In this document: positions 51,061 to 59,753 of the stretch, one piece after another | How the letters are laid out: every line of letters starts with the position of its first letter | Position numbering within the stretch: position 1 is the first letter of the stretch | Source of the DNA: Duncaniella dubosii | Lineage (GTDB): Bacteria; Bacteroidota; Bacteroidia; Bacteroidales; Muribaculaceae | Assembly (NCBI RefSeq): GCF_004803915.1 | Contig: NZ_CP039396.1 | Coordinates: forward strand, 2,356,001-2,420,000 | Direction of reading: 5' to 3' | DNA: 64,000 bases | Notes under the pieces: generated by a model | The model's database searches: none | Told to the model about the DNA's origin: nothing | What the model saw: only the letters and a program-made list of their open reading frames with translations | Made by a program: the position numbers and the translations under genes

Positions 51061-52070
51061 AAAAGACTGGAAAAATAATCATAATCGCCGAGGCAGGAGT
51101 CAATCACAATGCCTCGATGGAGATGGCACGCAGAATGGTAGTCGAGGCCGCACGCGCCGGTGCTGACTATGTGAAATTTCAGACAGCCGTGCCTGAACTT
51201 GTCATATCTTCAATAGCCCCGAAGGCGGCCTATCAGAAGGAGGCCACGGGCGAAGGTGAATCGCAGCTTGATATGTGTAAGGCTATCCATCTACCTCTGA
51301 GTGCCTATCCTGAGCTTGCGCAGCTGTGTCGTGAGGAAGGCATCGGATTCATGAGCACACCTTTTGATCTTGTAAGCATTGATGCGCTTGTGCCATTGCA
51401 GATGGACTTCTGGAAGATACCTTCGGGCGAGATTACAAATCTTCCATATCTGCGCAAGATTGCGTCAATTGGAGGAAAAGTCATACTTTCGACAGGCATG
51501 TCGACAATCATTGAGGTCAATGAGGCCGTTGAAATCCTTGTCAACGGCGGAATCCGGCGTGAGGATATCTATTTGCTCCACTGTACCACTCAGTATCCGA
51601 CTCCGTATTCCGATGTCAATCTGTTGGCAATGGAAAGTCTGCGTAAGCTTAATGTAGGAGGCGTAGGTTACAGCGACCACACACTTGGCATAGAAGTCCC
51701 GGTGGCGGCAGCCGCTCTTGGCGCACAGGTTATCGAAAAACATTTTACTCTTGACAAGTCTCTGCCCGGACCTGACCACCGGGCGTCGCTTGATCCGGCA
51801 GAACTTGCAGCGATGGTCAAGGCTGTCCGTCATATTGAGATGGCTCTTGGATCTGGAGAGAAGCGTATTGCCGATTGCGAACGCCCGAATATAGAGGTGG
51901 CGCGTAAAAGTATTGTGGCTGCACGGCCGATTTCCGCCGGCGAAGAGTTTACCGAGGAAAATATCACCGTCAAGCGACCCGGAAATGGAATAAGCCCGAT
52001 GGACTGGGATTCTGTTATCGGTAAAAAGGCGAAAAAAGATTTTCCATACGACTCTTTGATTGAACTTTAA
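51057..52070 (+). CDS. NeuB/LegI-like nonulosonic acid synthase
   Basis: A 337-residue enzyme of the N-acetylneuraminate synthase family, which condenses phosphoenolpyruvate with an amino sugar to form a nine-carbon acid such as sialic or legionaminic acid. The TIM barrel contains IIIAEAGVNHNASMEMAR, VKFQTAVPE, PSGEITNLPYL and GYSDHTLG, and EKHFTLDKSLPGPDH follows. A C-terminal SAF (antifreeze-like) domain from about residue 280 includes KSIVAARPISAGE. The substrate cannot be decided from sequence; the LegB-like neighbour favours a legionaminate-type sugar. Its start codon overlaps the ATP-grasp stop, so translation is coupled. Confidence 0.9.
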   Translation: MKKTGKIIIIAEAGVNHNASMEMARRMVVEAARAGADYVKFQTAVPELVISSIAPKAAYQKEATGEGESQLDMCKAIHLPLSAYPELAQLCREEGIGFMSTPFDLVSIDALVPLQMDFWKIPSGEITNLPYLRKIASIGGKVILSTGMSTIIEVNEAVEILVNGGIRREDIYLLHCTTQYPTPYSDVNLLAMESLRKLNVGGVGYSDHTLGIEVPVAAAALGAQVIEKHFTLDKSLPGPDHRASLDPAELAAMVKAVRHIEMALGSGEKRIADCERPNIEVARKSIVAARPISAGEEFTEENITVKRPGNGISPMDWDSVIGKKAKKDFPYDSLIEL

Positions 52071-52180
52071 AGCCCTGTATTCATTTCTAATTGTAGAGGA
52101 TGTAAAATTTAGGCCTGTATGTCCCTCTGAGAAGTTTTTCATTCACGTGTCTTTAATCCTGTTTGTCGCATTTTAATAAA

Positions 52181-53614
52181 ATGAAAGGTTCGCTACGATT
52201 ATCACTTTCACAGAAATTGCAACAGCGGTTGTCGCCGTTGCAGATGCGTTTCGTACGTCTTCTTGAGATGAACGGATTGGAGATTGAAGACGAAGTTCGT
52301 CGTGAACTTGACGATAATCCGGCACTTGAAGTCGCTGATACACCCGCGATTGAAGGAGATGATGATTTCAACGAAAGTGCCGAGGACCTTCAGTTGGCCG
52401 ATTATCGCGATGAAGACGAGATTCCTTCCTATAGGTTCGAGGCAAACAACCGTTCGGCCGACGATGATTTTTATGAGCCGGTAGCCGTTGCCGACGAAGG
52501 TTCGCTTGGAGAGTCACTGACACGTCAGCTTTCAGAAACCGATATTGATGCGCGCGATTTACAGATTGCACGCTACATAATAGGGAATCTTGACGATAAC
52601 GGATATCTCACGCGGACACTGACACAGATTCTTGACGATCTGGCGATTAATGCCGGAATTGACGTTCCGATGGAGCATTTGCGTGAGATTGTAGGACGAG
52701 TGCGTGCGCTTGACCCTCCCGGAGTTTGTGCCTATGACTTGCGCGATTGTCTTGTGTTGCAGTTGCGTCGGATGCCCCGGTCCGACATCCGGGATCTTGC
52801 GCTTGAAATCGTGGAGCATTATTTCGATATATTCTCATTGAGACATTTCGACAGGCTCGCATCGATGCTCGATGTCGACCGCGACAGACTTCGTGAGGCA
52901 GACGAATTGATTCGCTCTCTTAATCCAAAACCCGGCGGACAGATTGGTGATAGTGCAGGCGATGAAAAATCGCGTCACATAATTCCTGATTTCAATGTCG
53001 AGGTCGACGGGAATGTCGTCACACTTTCACTCGTCAACAACGTCCCGGAACTGACAATCGAGAGCAGTTTTGTCAGCGACGGCAACAGTTTCATATCTGT
53101 AGCAGGTGCTTCGGGCGAACACAAAGCTGCACGGGCGTTTATAAACCGTAAGCGTGAGGATGCCACTGAATTCATCGAACTTCTCCGTATTCGTCAGGAG
53201 ACGCTTTACAAGGTCATGTCTGCCATTGTGAAGTTGCAGCATGATTTTTTTATAAGTGAGGATGAGAGCTGTCTGCGTCCCATGATATTAAAGGATGTGT
53301 CGAATGAGACCGGCTATGACCTTTCGGTGATTTCACGTGCGACTGCCGGAAAATATGTCGCCACTCCCGGCGGGATATATCCGTTGAAATTTTTCTTCAA
53401 TGAAAAAGTGGGTTCTGACGAGGATGCGTCCTCTCGCGAAATCCTTGCAGCCATACGTGAGCTTATCGCCCGAGAGGATTCCGACCACCCTCTTAGTGAT
53501 GATGCTTTGATGAAGCTCCTCGCTGAACGAGGCTACGACATTGCCCGCCGCACGGTGGCTAAATATCGCGAACGCCTCTCTATACCCGTCGCCCGACTGC
53601 GAAAGAAAATCTGA
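52181..53614 (+). CDS. rpoN: RNA polymerase sigma-54 factor
   Basis: A 477-residue sigma factor. The glutamine-rich activator-contact region is at the N-terminus (LRLSLSQKLQQRLSPLQMRFV), followed by an acidic region to about residue 110. A core-binding domain and the C-terminal RpoN box region follow (RRTVAKYRERLSIPVARLRKK). The ATG at 52181 is chosen; the longer frame starts with TTG. RpoN needs activators such as the AAA+ protein encoded at 38623. No operon partner is obvious: it lies 110 bp after the NeuB-like gene. Confidence 0.96.
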   Translation: MKGSLRLSLSQKLQQRLSPLQMRFVRLLEMNGLEIEDEVRRELDDNPALEVADTPAIEGDDDFNESAEDLQLADYRDEDEIPSYRFEANNRSADDDFYEPVAVADEGSLGESLTRQLSETDIDARDLQIARYIIGNLDDNGYLTRTLTQILDDLAINAGIDVPMEHLREIVGRVRALDPPGVCAYDLRDCLVLQLRRMPRSDIRDLALEIVEHYFDIFSLRHFDRLASMLDVDRDRLREADELIRSLNPKPGGQIGDSAGDEKSRHIIPDFNVEVDGNVVTLSLVNNVPELTIESSFVSDGNSFISVAGASGEHKAARAFINRKREDATEFIELLRIRQETLYKVMSAIVKLQHDFFISEDESCLRPMILKDVSNETGYDLSVISRATAGKYVATPGGIYPLKFFFNEKVGSDEDASSREILAAIRELIAREDSDHPLSDDALMKLLAERGYDIARRTVAKYRERLSIPVARLRKKI

Positions 53615-53746
53615 TAATTTATATGGATTTTATGGTTTGTCGGCTGTTTTTTATTGTTATTTGACAGAGTGATTGTATTTTGAGGTGTGGTATTGCCACA
53701 ATGGTACCAAAATATAGAATAAGATAATTTATTGTCAGTGTCCGGC

Positions 53747-53777
53747 TTTGCCTTTAGCAAATAAAACGCTAAATTTG
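53747..53777 (+). promoter_or_regulatory. Bacteroidetes-type promoter for the PAP2-like gene and perhaps purE-ispG
   Basis: TTTG (53747-53750), 19 bp, TAAATTTG (53770-53777), about 55 bases before the ATG at 53834. Full consensus match. Confidence 0.75.
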
Positions 53778-53833
53778 CGTTTAAATATGTCGATTCACTC
53801 GTTTGAAATGACATTTCGGTTGTTTAGAATAAT

Positions 53834-54442
53834 ATGAAGAAAATTTCAGAAATACTGTCAGCGGTGTTTTCTCCGTTACTTGTTCCTACTTACGGAATGG
53901 TACTCGCCGCTTTCCTGACGATACTCCGGATGCTGCCGTCAAATCTGCTCTGGACGGCAATAGGCATAACGTTTGTCATAACATGCCTTGTCCCGGTCTC
54001 AGCCATCGTGGCTCTTTATCGGAGCGGTGTGATAAAAGATCCCGCACTCAACAACCGTACCGAGCGCTTCATTCCCTATGGAGTGGTTGTGCTCTGCTAT
54101 CTTGGCTGTGGTTTCTTTTTCTATAAGGCAAGTGCTCCGTTCTGGCTCCCGATGTTTTTTGCCGGCGGAGCTTTGGCAACAGTTATCAGCACGGTTGTGA
54201 ACTGCTGGTGGAAAATCAGCGCGCATGCAGCCGCTATGGGCGGACTGGTCGCCCTTGTATTCAGAATTGTAGCCTCACATTATGCACTGTTTAATATGAA
54301 TGTGTGGCTGTCGGGTGTGATAATTGTGGCAGGACTTGTAATGACCGCCCGTGTCTATCTCAGCCGTCACACTCTGTGGCAGGTTCTTGCAGGATGTGCC
54401 AATGGCTTCCTGTGTGTCTACCTGATGTCAATGATTAATTAA
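53834..54442 (+). CDS. PAP2-like integral membrane protein
   Basis: A 202-residue protein with about five to six membrane segments. Two stretches recall PAP2 phosphatases: WWKISAHAAAMGGLV, in place of the PSGH motif, and YLSRHTLWQVLAGC, in place of SRxxxxxHxxxD, where the final aspartate is missing. It may therefore be a phosphatase with an altered site or a non-catalytic relative. It has its own promoter and lies 40 bp upstream of purE, which may share the transcript. Confidence 0.75.
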   Translation: MKKISEILSAVFSPLLVPTYGMVLAAFLTILRMLPSNLLWTAIGITFVITCLVPVSAIVALYRSGVIKDPALNNRTERFIPYGVVVLCYLGCGFFFYKASAPFWLPMFFAGGALATVISTVVNCWWKISAHAAAMGGLVALVFRIVASHYALFNMNVWLSGVIIVAGLVMTARVYLSRHTLWQVLAGCANGFLCVYLMSMIN

Positions 54443-54482
54443 AAACCAACGTTATCAATCATACAAGAATAAAAGCATTATC

Positions 54483-54989
54483 ATGAAACCAATAGTCAGC
54501 ATCATCATGGGAAGCACAAGCGACCTTCCCATCCTGAAAAAAGCGGCCGACTTTCTCAATCAGATGGAAGTGCCCTTCGAGATGAATGCCCTTTCCGCTC
54601 ACCGCACGCCCTCTGAAGTCGAAGAGTTTGCCCGTGGAGCTGAAGGCCGTGGAATAAAAGTGATTATAGCCGCCGCCGGAATGGCCGCCGCTCTTCCCGG
54701 GGTGATTGCAGCCATGACCCCTGTCCCTGTCATCGGTATTCCTATCAATTCGAGTCTTGACGGCATGGACGCACTCTATTCAATCGTTCAGATGCCTCCG
54801 GGTATTTCGGTAGCGACAGTCGGAATAAATGCCGGCATGAATGCGGCAGTCATGGCGGTGCAGATTCTCGCTCTCGCCGATCCGGCGCTTGCAAAACGCT
54901 ATGGCGATTACCGTTCGACTCTTTCTCAGAAAATAGTCAAGGCTAACGAGGAACTGAAAACCGTAAAATATGACTTCAAGGTCAATTGA
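54483..54989 (+). CDS. purE: N5-carboxyaminoimidazole ribonucleotide mutase
   Basis: A 168-residue enzyme of purine synthesis that converts N5-CAIR to CAIR. The conserved MGSTSDLPILKKA is at residues 10-22, with SAHRTP and AAAGMAAALPGVIA following. Length is normal for class I PurE. It is followed by ispG after 59 bp on the same strand. Confidence 0.97.
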   Translation: MKPIVSIIMGSTSDLPILKKAADFLNQMEVPFEMNALSAHRTPSEVEEFARGAEGRGIKVIIAAAGMAAALPGVIAAMTPVPVIGIPINSSLDGMDALYSIVQMPPGISVATVGINAGMNAAVMAVQILALADPALAKRYGDYRSTLSQKIVKANEELKTVKYDFKVN

Positions 54990-55048
54990 TTCCACAGTGG
55001 ATTCAAATTGATTTTGTAGCTTCATATCCATCGCATTATAAACAAGAC

Positions 55049-56728
55049 ATGAATCACAGCAGAATCAGAAATTTCAATTATAACCGCCGTTCGACATGGC
55101 CTGTCAGAGTCGGGCATGTGGAAATCGGCGGTGAAAATCCCATACGCCTTCAGTCCATGACTTCGACCAGCACAATGGACAGTGAAGGGTCGGTTGCCCA
55201 GATCAGGCGCATTGTCGACGCCGGTGGCGAGATTGTGCGCCTTACCGCACAGGGTGTCCGTGAAGCGGAGAATCTTGCCGATATTTCCTCACGTCTGCGT
55301 GCCGGGGGAATTAACACTCCGCTTGTGGCTGATATTCATTTCAATCCGCGTGCGGCTTTCGCGGCTGCTTCGAGAGTGGAGAAAGTGCGTATCAATCCCG
55401 GCAATTTCGTTGATCCCGGACGTGTATTCAAGAAGATTGACTACACCGATGAGGAATATGCGGCCGAGATTGTCAAGATTGAAGAAGGACTCGTGCCTCT
55501 GCTCGATATATGCCGTGAACACTCCACTGCATTGCGCATCGGTGTGAACCACGGTTCGCTTTCCGACAGGATTATGAGCCGCTATGGCGACACTCCGGCC
55601 GGCATGGTCGAGAGTGCGCTGGAATTCCTACGCGTATGTCTCCGACACGATTTCCGTGATGTGGTGATTTCAATAAAGGCTTCCAACGTCGGTGTTATGG
55701 TCGAGACTGTGCGTCGCCTTGTAGCGGCGATGGATGCCGAAGACATGCACTTCCCGCTACATCTCGGTGTCACCGAGGCAGGAGATGCGGAAGACGGACG
55801 AATCAAATCGGCTGTCGGTATCGGTTCATTGCTGGCCGACGGCATCGGCGATACCATCCGTGTCTCGCTCAGCGAAGAGCCTGAATTCGAGATTCCGGTG
55901 GCACGTGCGATAAGCGGTTTTATCACCGGGCTTGCAGCCGGAAAAGAGGTGAAGTCCCAGCCGGTTCCGGAATCCTATAATGAATTTTCGCCTTTACGCC
56001 GGAGCAGTGTGTGGTCCACACGCCAGCCTGTTGTAGTCGGACTCGACATGAAGCCGTCAGACCTCGCGGACGCAATCACTGCATTGGCTGAGGATGGTCT
56101 GTCTGACGGACTTCGTGAAGAATTGGCCGCCGATAGCTCACGTCTGCTCATCCTTGACAGCAAGGATGAAAACGCGATAGGACATATCCGTTCGTTCATG
56201 TTTGCGATGATGAACAGCGGTCTGACAAATCCGGTCATCATACGCCGTGACTATAGCGGTCTGAGCGAGGACAATCTCATAATCGCCGCTTCTATCGAGC
56301 TTGGTTCTGTCCTTCTCGCCGGTTTTGCCGATGGATTGTGGATTGAGTCGGGCGATATGTCCCGCGAACGTCTTAACGAAATCTCGCTTGCCATCCTTCA
56401 GGCAACCCGTCTGCGCATTTCGAAGACTGAATTCATATCATGTCCCGGATGCGGACGTACTCTTTATGACCTTCAGTCGACACTGCGCGACATCAAGGCT
56501 GCGACATCCCATCTTAAAGGATTGAAAATAGGAGTGATGGGCTGTATCGTAAACGGTCCGGGCGAAATGGCCGACGCCGATTACGGATATGTCGGAGCTG
56601 CCGCCGGTAAAATCAGTCTCTACAAAGGCAAAGAGTGTATAGAGAAAAACATACCTGCCGCCGATGCTATCGAACGCCTCGTGGCCTTGATCAAGGAAAA
56701 CGGCGACTGGACCGATAAAGAAGATTAG
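55049..56728 (+). CDS. ispG: 4-hydroxy-3-methylbut-2-enyl diphosphate synthase
   Basis: A 559-residue iron-sulfur enzyme of the MEP isoprenoid pathway. The N-terminal barrel shows RLQSMTSTSTMDSEG, VRINPGNFVDPGR and IKASNVGVMVETVRRL, and the C-terminal cluster domain has SCPGCGRTLYDLQ and GCIVNGPGEMADADYG. A large insertion of about 200 residues between the barrel and the cluster domain marks the long form known in Bacteroidetes and plants. The ATG at 55049 (MNHSRIRNFNY) is preferred over the earlier start at 54986, which overlaps purE. Confidence 0.96.
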   Translation: MNHSRIRNFNYNRRSTWPVRVGHVEIGGENPIRLQSMTSTSTMDSEGSVAQIRRIVDAGGEIVRLTAQGVREAENLADISSRLRAGGINTPLVADIHFNPRAAFAAASRVEKVRINPGNFVDPGRVFKKIDYTDEEYAAEIVKIEEGLVPLLDICREHSTALRIGVNHGSLSDRIMSRYGDTPAGMVESALEFLRVCLRHDFRDVVISIKASNVGVMVETVRRLVAAMDAEDMHFPLHLGVTEAGDAEDGRIKSAVGIGSLLADGIGDTIRVSLSEEPEFEIPVARAISGFITGLAAGKEVKSQPVPESYNEFSPLRRSSVWSTRQPVVVGLDMKPSDLADAITALAEDGLSDGLREELAADSSRLLILDSKDENAIGHIRSFMFAMMNSGLTNPVIIRRDYSGLSEDNLIIAASIELGSVLLAGFADGLWIESGDMSRERLNEISLAILQATRLRISKTEFISCPGCGRTLYDLQSTLRDIKAATSHLKGLKIGVMGCIVNGPGEMADADYGYVGAAAGKISLYKGKECIEKNIPAADAIERLVALIKENGDWTDKED

Positions 56729-56735
56729 AAGATTA

Positions 56736-56770
56736 AGAGTGTGTCTGATATTTACTGTCGGACACACTCT
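56736..56770 (+). terminator. Terminator hairpin after ispG
   Basis: A 13-bp stem with one wobble (56736-56748 with 56758-56770) follows the ispG stop. It lacks a strong T-run. The ribD promoter begins about 13 bases later. Confidence 0.65.
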
Positions 56771-56782
56771 TGCTCCGGCCAT

Positions 56783-56814
56783 TTTGCCGGAATGCTATTA
56801 AATTTTTATTTTTG
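56783..56814 (+). promoter_or_regulatory. Bacteroidetes-type promoter at the ribD start
   Basis: TTTG (56783-56786), 20 bp, TATTTTTG (56807-56814). The ribD ATG begins only five bases after the octamer, so the transcript may start at or next to the start codon. Confidence 0.65.
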
Positions 56815-56818
56815 AAAC

Positions 56819-57781
56819 ATGGAGACTGACGAGAAATACATGCGTCGTGCCTTGGAACTGGCACGTCACGGAGAGCTTGATGCCTCACCCAATCCTATGG
56901 TCGGAGCTGTGATTGTCGACACTTCAGGCAGGATAATAGGGGAGGGCTGGCACCGCCGTTGCGGCGAAGGCCATGCCGAGGTCAATGCTGTGGCTTCGGT
57001 CAAAGACCGGGATTTGCTTAAAGATGCGACGATGTATGTCACCCTTGAACCGTGTTCCCATTACGGGAAAACACCTCCATGTGCCGATATGATTGTCGAA
57101 AATGGGATTCCGCGTGTCGTAATAGGCACACTCGATCCCTTCGCTAAAGTGGCTGGACGCGGAGTGGCCAAGCTTCTTGATGCCGGAGTCGAGGTGATGA
57201 CCGGTATGCTTGAGAAAGAGTGCCGGGAGCTTAACCGCAAGTTTATGACCGCTCATAGCCTACAGCGCCCTTACATCACTTTGAAATGGGCACAGAGCGC
57301 CGACGGATTTATCGACGGACACATCTCCACGCCTCTTAATTCAATGCTTGTCCATAAGCTGCGTGCCACGCACGACGCAATTCTTATCGGCAGCGGGACT
57401 GCGCTTGCCGACAATCCGACACTGACAACCCGTTTCTATGCAGGAAAATCGCCTGTCAAAGTCGTGCTTGACCGCAGAAAGCGTCTTCCGGCAGACCTGC
57501 GGCTGTTTTCCGACGGCGATGTCATTGTGATCGATGGCGAAATGACGCTTGCAGAGGCAATGCACACATTATATAATAAAGGTATAAGTTCTGTGCTGGT
57601 CGAGGGTGGAGCGCAGATCATGGAATCGTTTGCCAAAGACAATCTCTGGGACGAAATCAGGGTAGAGGTTTCGCCTGAACATATCGAAGGGAAAATAAAA
57701 GCACCGTCACTTCCTAAAACAGACACAATTCCAGATATCCGGGTTGTTGACGGACATAAAATAATCAGTTATAAAAAATGA
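56819..57781 (+). CDS. ribD: Bifunctional riboflavin deaminase/reductase
   Basis: A 320-residue enzyme that performs the second and third steps of riboflavin synthesis: deamination and then reduction of the ribosylaminopyrimidine. Zinc ligands of the deaminase domain are His52 (HAEVNAVA), Cys79 and Cys88 (EPCSHYGKTPPCADM). The reductase domain starts near residue 150 (YITLKWAQSADGFIDG) and ends with LVEGGAQIMESF. Length is slightly shorter than the 360-residue norm. Its stop overlaps the acetyltransferase start by four bases. No FMN riboswitch was recognised, and the tight promoter leaves no room for one. Confidence 0.95.
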   Translation: METDEKYMRRALELARHGELDASPNPMVGAVIVDTSGRIIGEGWHRRCGEGHAEVNAVASVKDRDLLKDATMYVTLEPCSHYGKTPPCADMIVENGIPRVVIGTLDPFAKVAGRGVAKLLDAGVEVMTGMLEKECRELNRKFMTAHSLQRPYITLKWAQSADGFIDGHISTPLNSMLVHKLRATHDAILIGSGTALADNPTLTTRFYAGKSPVKVVLDRRKRLPADLRLFSDGDVIVIDGEMTLAEAMHTLYNKGISSVLVEGGAQIMESFAKDNLWDEIRVEVSPEHIEGKIKAPSLPKTDTIPDIRVVDGHKIISYKK

Positions 57782-58347
57782 AAATTGTAGAAGCACGCAA
57801 AGAGGATGCACCGCTGATAGCTCGTTCGATAATGGATGCTGTCGGCGAGGAAATCTGTCTGGGTCTCGCAGGCCGGAATCACACTCTTGAAGATGTCAAA
57901 GGGCTGTTCACCCGTCTGGCTGAGCGCGAAGACACCCAGTATAGTTATCTCAACACCCTTGTTGCCGTTGACGACGACGGAAAGACAGTCGGGGTGTGCG
58001 TCGGTTATGACGGAGCGAAGCTCGATGAACTTCGCAAACCGTTTTTTGAAGCAGTCAGGCGCGAACTTGGCAAGGATATGGGCGATGTCGAAGACGAGAC
58101 GGATTCTTCGGAATTCTATCTCGACACTCTTGCAGTCCTGCCTGCATATCGAGGCCGTGGCATCGCATCGCAGTTGCTGGAGGCGTCTGTCCGCCGGGCA
58201 GCGTCGACAGGGAAACCCGCCGGGCTGCTTGTCGACAAGGATAATCTAAAGGCTCGCCGTCTTTATGAAAAGGTTGGTTTCACGCAGGTCGGAGAACGTC
58301 CGTTCTGCTATGTTATGATGGATCATCTGCAGTATAGAGGCAAATGA
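57778..58347 (+). CDS. GNAT family N-acetyltransferase
   Basis: A 189-residue acetyltransferase. The acetyl-CoA-binding motif appears as LAVLPAYRGRGIASQLLEA near residues 119-137, with the preceding strand SSEFYLDT and a later LKARRLYEKVGFTQVGE. The acceptor is unknown. Overlapping starts and stops with ribD and dacB (ATGA at both ends) suggest that the three are translated as a unit, although a shared function is not obvious. Confidence 0.9.
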   Translation: MKIVEARKEDAPLIARSIMDAVGEEICLGLAGRNHTLEDVKGLFTRLAEREDTQYSYLNTLVAVDDDGKTVGVCVGYDGAKLDELRKPFFEAVRRELGKDMGDVEDETDSSEFYLDTLAVLPAYRGRGIASQLLEASVRRAASTGKPAGLLVDKDNLKARRLYEKVGFTQVGERPFCYVMMDHLQYRGK

Positions 58348-59753
58348 AAACCATACTTAAAATCAGGGCGGTGATTGCGCTGACATTCATCGCCTGCTCT
58401 GCCTTGGCCTATGCCTTCCCGCTTAACGTACATGGTCTCGACACTCTGAACACTGCAATCCTTATACGCGATCTCCGTTTTGGCCATGACATTGTGTCGG
58501 CCAATATTGACCGCTCATTGATTCCGGCTTCCGTCATGAAATCGGTGACCGTAGCCTCGATGCTCAATCTTGCGGACCCGCAGGAGCGCTTCGCCACTCC
58601 TGTAGTCGCCACAGGGAAAATACGCAACGGTGTGCTCGAGGGAAATCTTGTGGTTAAGGTGTGTGGCGATCCTACAATCGAATCCCAGTTTCTTCCCGAG
58701 ACACAGGGCTTTGCCGACAGTATCGCTGCTGCCGTGCGTCGTATGGACATCACTAAAATCCGAGGAAATGTACTGATTGACGAATCCGACTTTCCCGACG
58801 CGACCACTCCTCCCGGCTGGATGGACGAGGATATACCTTGGTATTACGGCGCTCGCCTTCAGGGTGCGAATTTCCGCGACAACCGTTTCCGTCTCCGCTA
58901 TCCGTCAAAAAAGACTGAGCCGTTTGTCCCGGATTTGAAATTCAGTGTTATCAAAGGCAAGGGGAGCAAGATTGACCGCAAGGACGGTTCAGAAACTTTC
59001 CTTGTGAGAGGTACTCGTGCAATCAACGACATTTTCTCTATGCCTTATCCGCGCAAGGCCATGAGCTATGAGATCGTATCGACACTCAAACGGGCCGGGG
59101 TCGAGGTGGCCGGGCAAAGTGTAAAGCCTTCGGATGAGGAGACTGAAATTTACGTCCACCATTCATCTCCGTTCGGGGAAATCATGCAGAGTCTCATGTT
59201 TCGTTCCGACAATCTTATGGCCGAAGGCATGCTCCGGGCTCTCACGCCGGGTGGCACCCGTGCCGATGCGATAATGGAGGAACAGGCTGTGTGGTCAATG
59301 GCCGGGATAAGCGCTCATGGCATAAATATCGTGGATGGCAGCGGTCTTTCACGCGACAACCGCCTGACGGCGAGATTTCTTGGAGATGTCTACACTTATA
59401 TGGCCACAGATTCGTTTTCGAACGATTATCTGACACTTTTTCCGAAAGCCGGTTTTGACGGAACGATGAAAAATTTTCTTGTCTCCACGCCGTTGTCAGG
59501 ACGTGTCGCAATGAAAACCGGCTCGATGAAAGGTGTGCAGAGCTATGGAGGCTACCTTTTTGATGAAAACGGCTATCCGACACATGTAATCGTGTTTATG
59601 GTCAACAATTTCAGATGTAGCCGTGCTGCCTTGAAAAAAGATATTGAACGTTTGTTATTAGAAAAATTTAATGTAAGTTTGCAGATTGAAAACCCAATAG
59701 ATGCAGACGACCAAGAAAACAATGATGAACAAAGACTTGACCGGGCTACTTAA
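58344..59753 (+). CDS. dacB: D-alanyl-D-alanine carboxypeptidase/endopeptidase (PBP4 type, S13 family)
   Basis: A 469-residue periplasmic penicillin-binding protein that trims or cleaves peptidoglycan cross-links. The N-terminus is a signal or anchor (ALTFIACSALAYAF). Active-site motifs are Ser63-x-x-Lys66 in ASVMKS, the SDN motif in FRSDNLMAE and KTG in AMKTGSMKGVQ. An insertion domain between motifs, typical of class C PBPs, is present. The next gene overlaps its end by up to 53 bp. Confidence 0.94.
   Translation: MKTILKIRAVIALTFIACSALAYAFPLNVHGLDTLNTAILIRDLRFGHDIVSANIDRSLIPASVMKSVTVASMLNLADPQERFATPVVATGKIRNGVLEGNLVVKVCGDPTIESQFLPETQGFADSIAAAVRRMDITKIRGNVLIDESDFPDATTPPGWMDEDIPWYYGARLQGANFRDNRFRLRYPSKKTEPFVPDLKFSVIKGKGSKIDRKDGSETFLVRGTRAINDIFSMPYPRKAMSYEIVSTLKRAGVEVAGQSVKPSDEETEIYVHHSSPFGEIMQSLMFRSDNLMAEGMLRALTPGGTRADAIMEEQAVWSMAGISAHGINIVDGSGLSRDNRLTARFLGDVYTYMATDSFSNDYLTLFPKAGFDGTMKNFLVSTPLSGRVAMKTGSMKGVQSYGGYLFDENGYPTHVIVFMVNNFRCSRAALKKDIERLLLEKFNVSLQIENPIDADDQENNDEQRLDRAT

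Noticed and set aside
57778..59753. A functional riboflavin operon including the acetyltransferase and dacB.
   Set aside because: The overlaps indicate co-translation, but neither gene has a known link to riboflavin synthesis, so no shared pathway is claimed.
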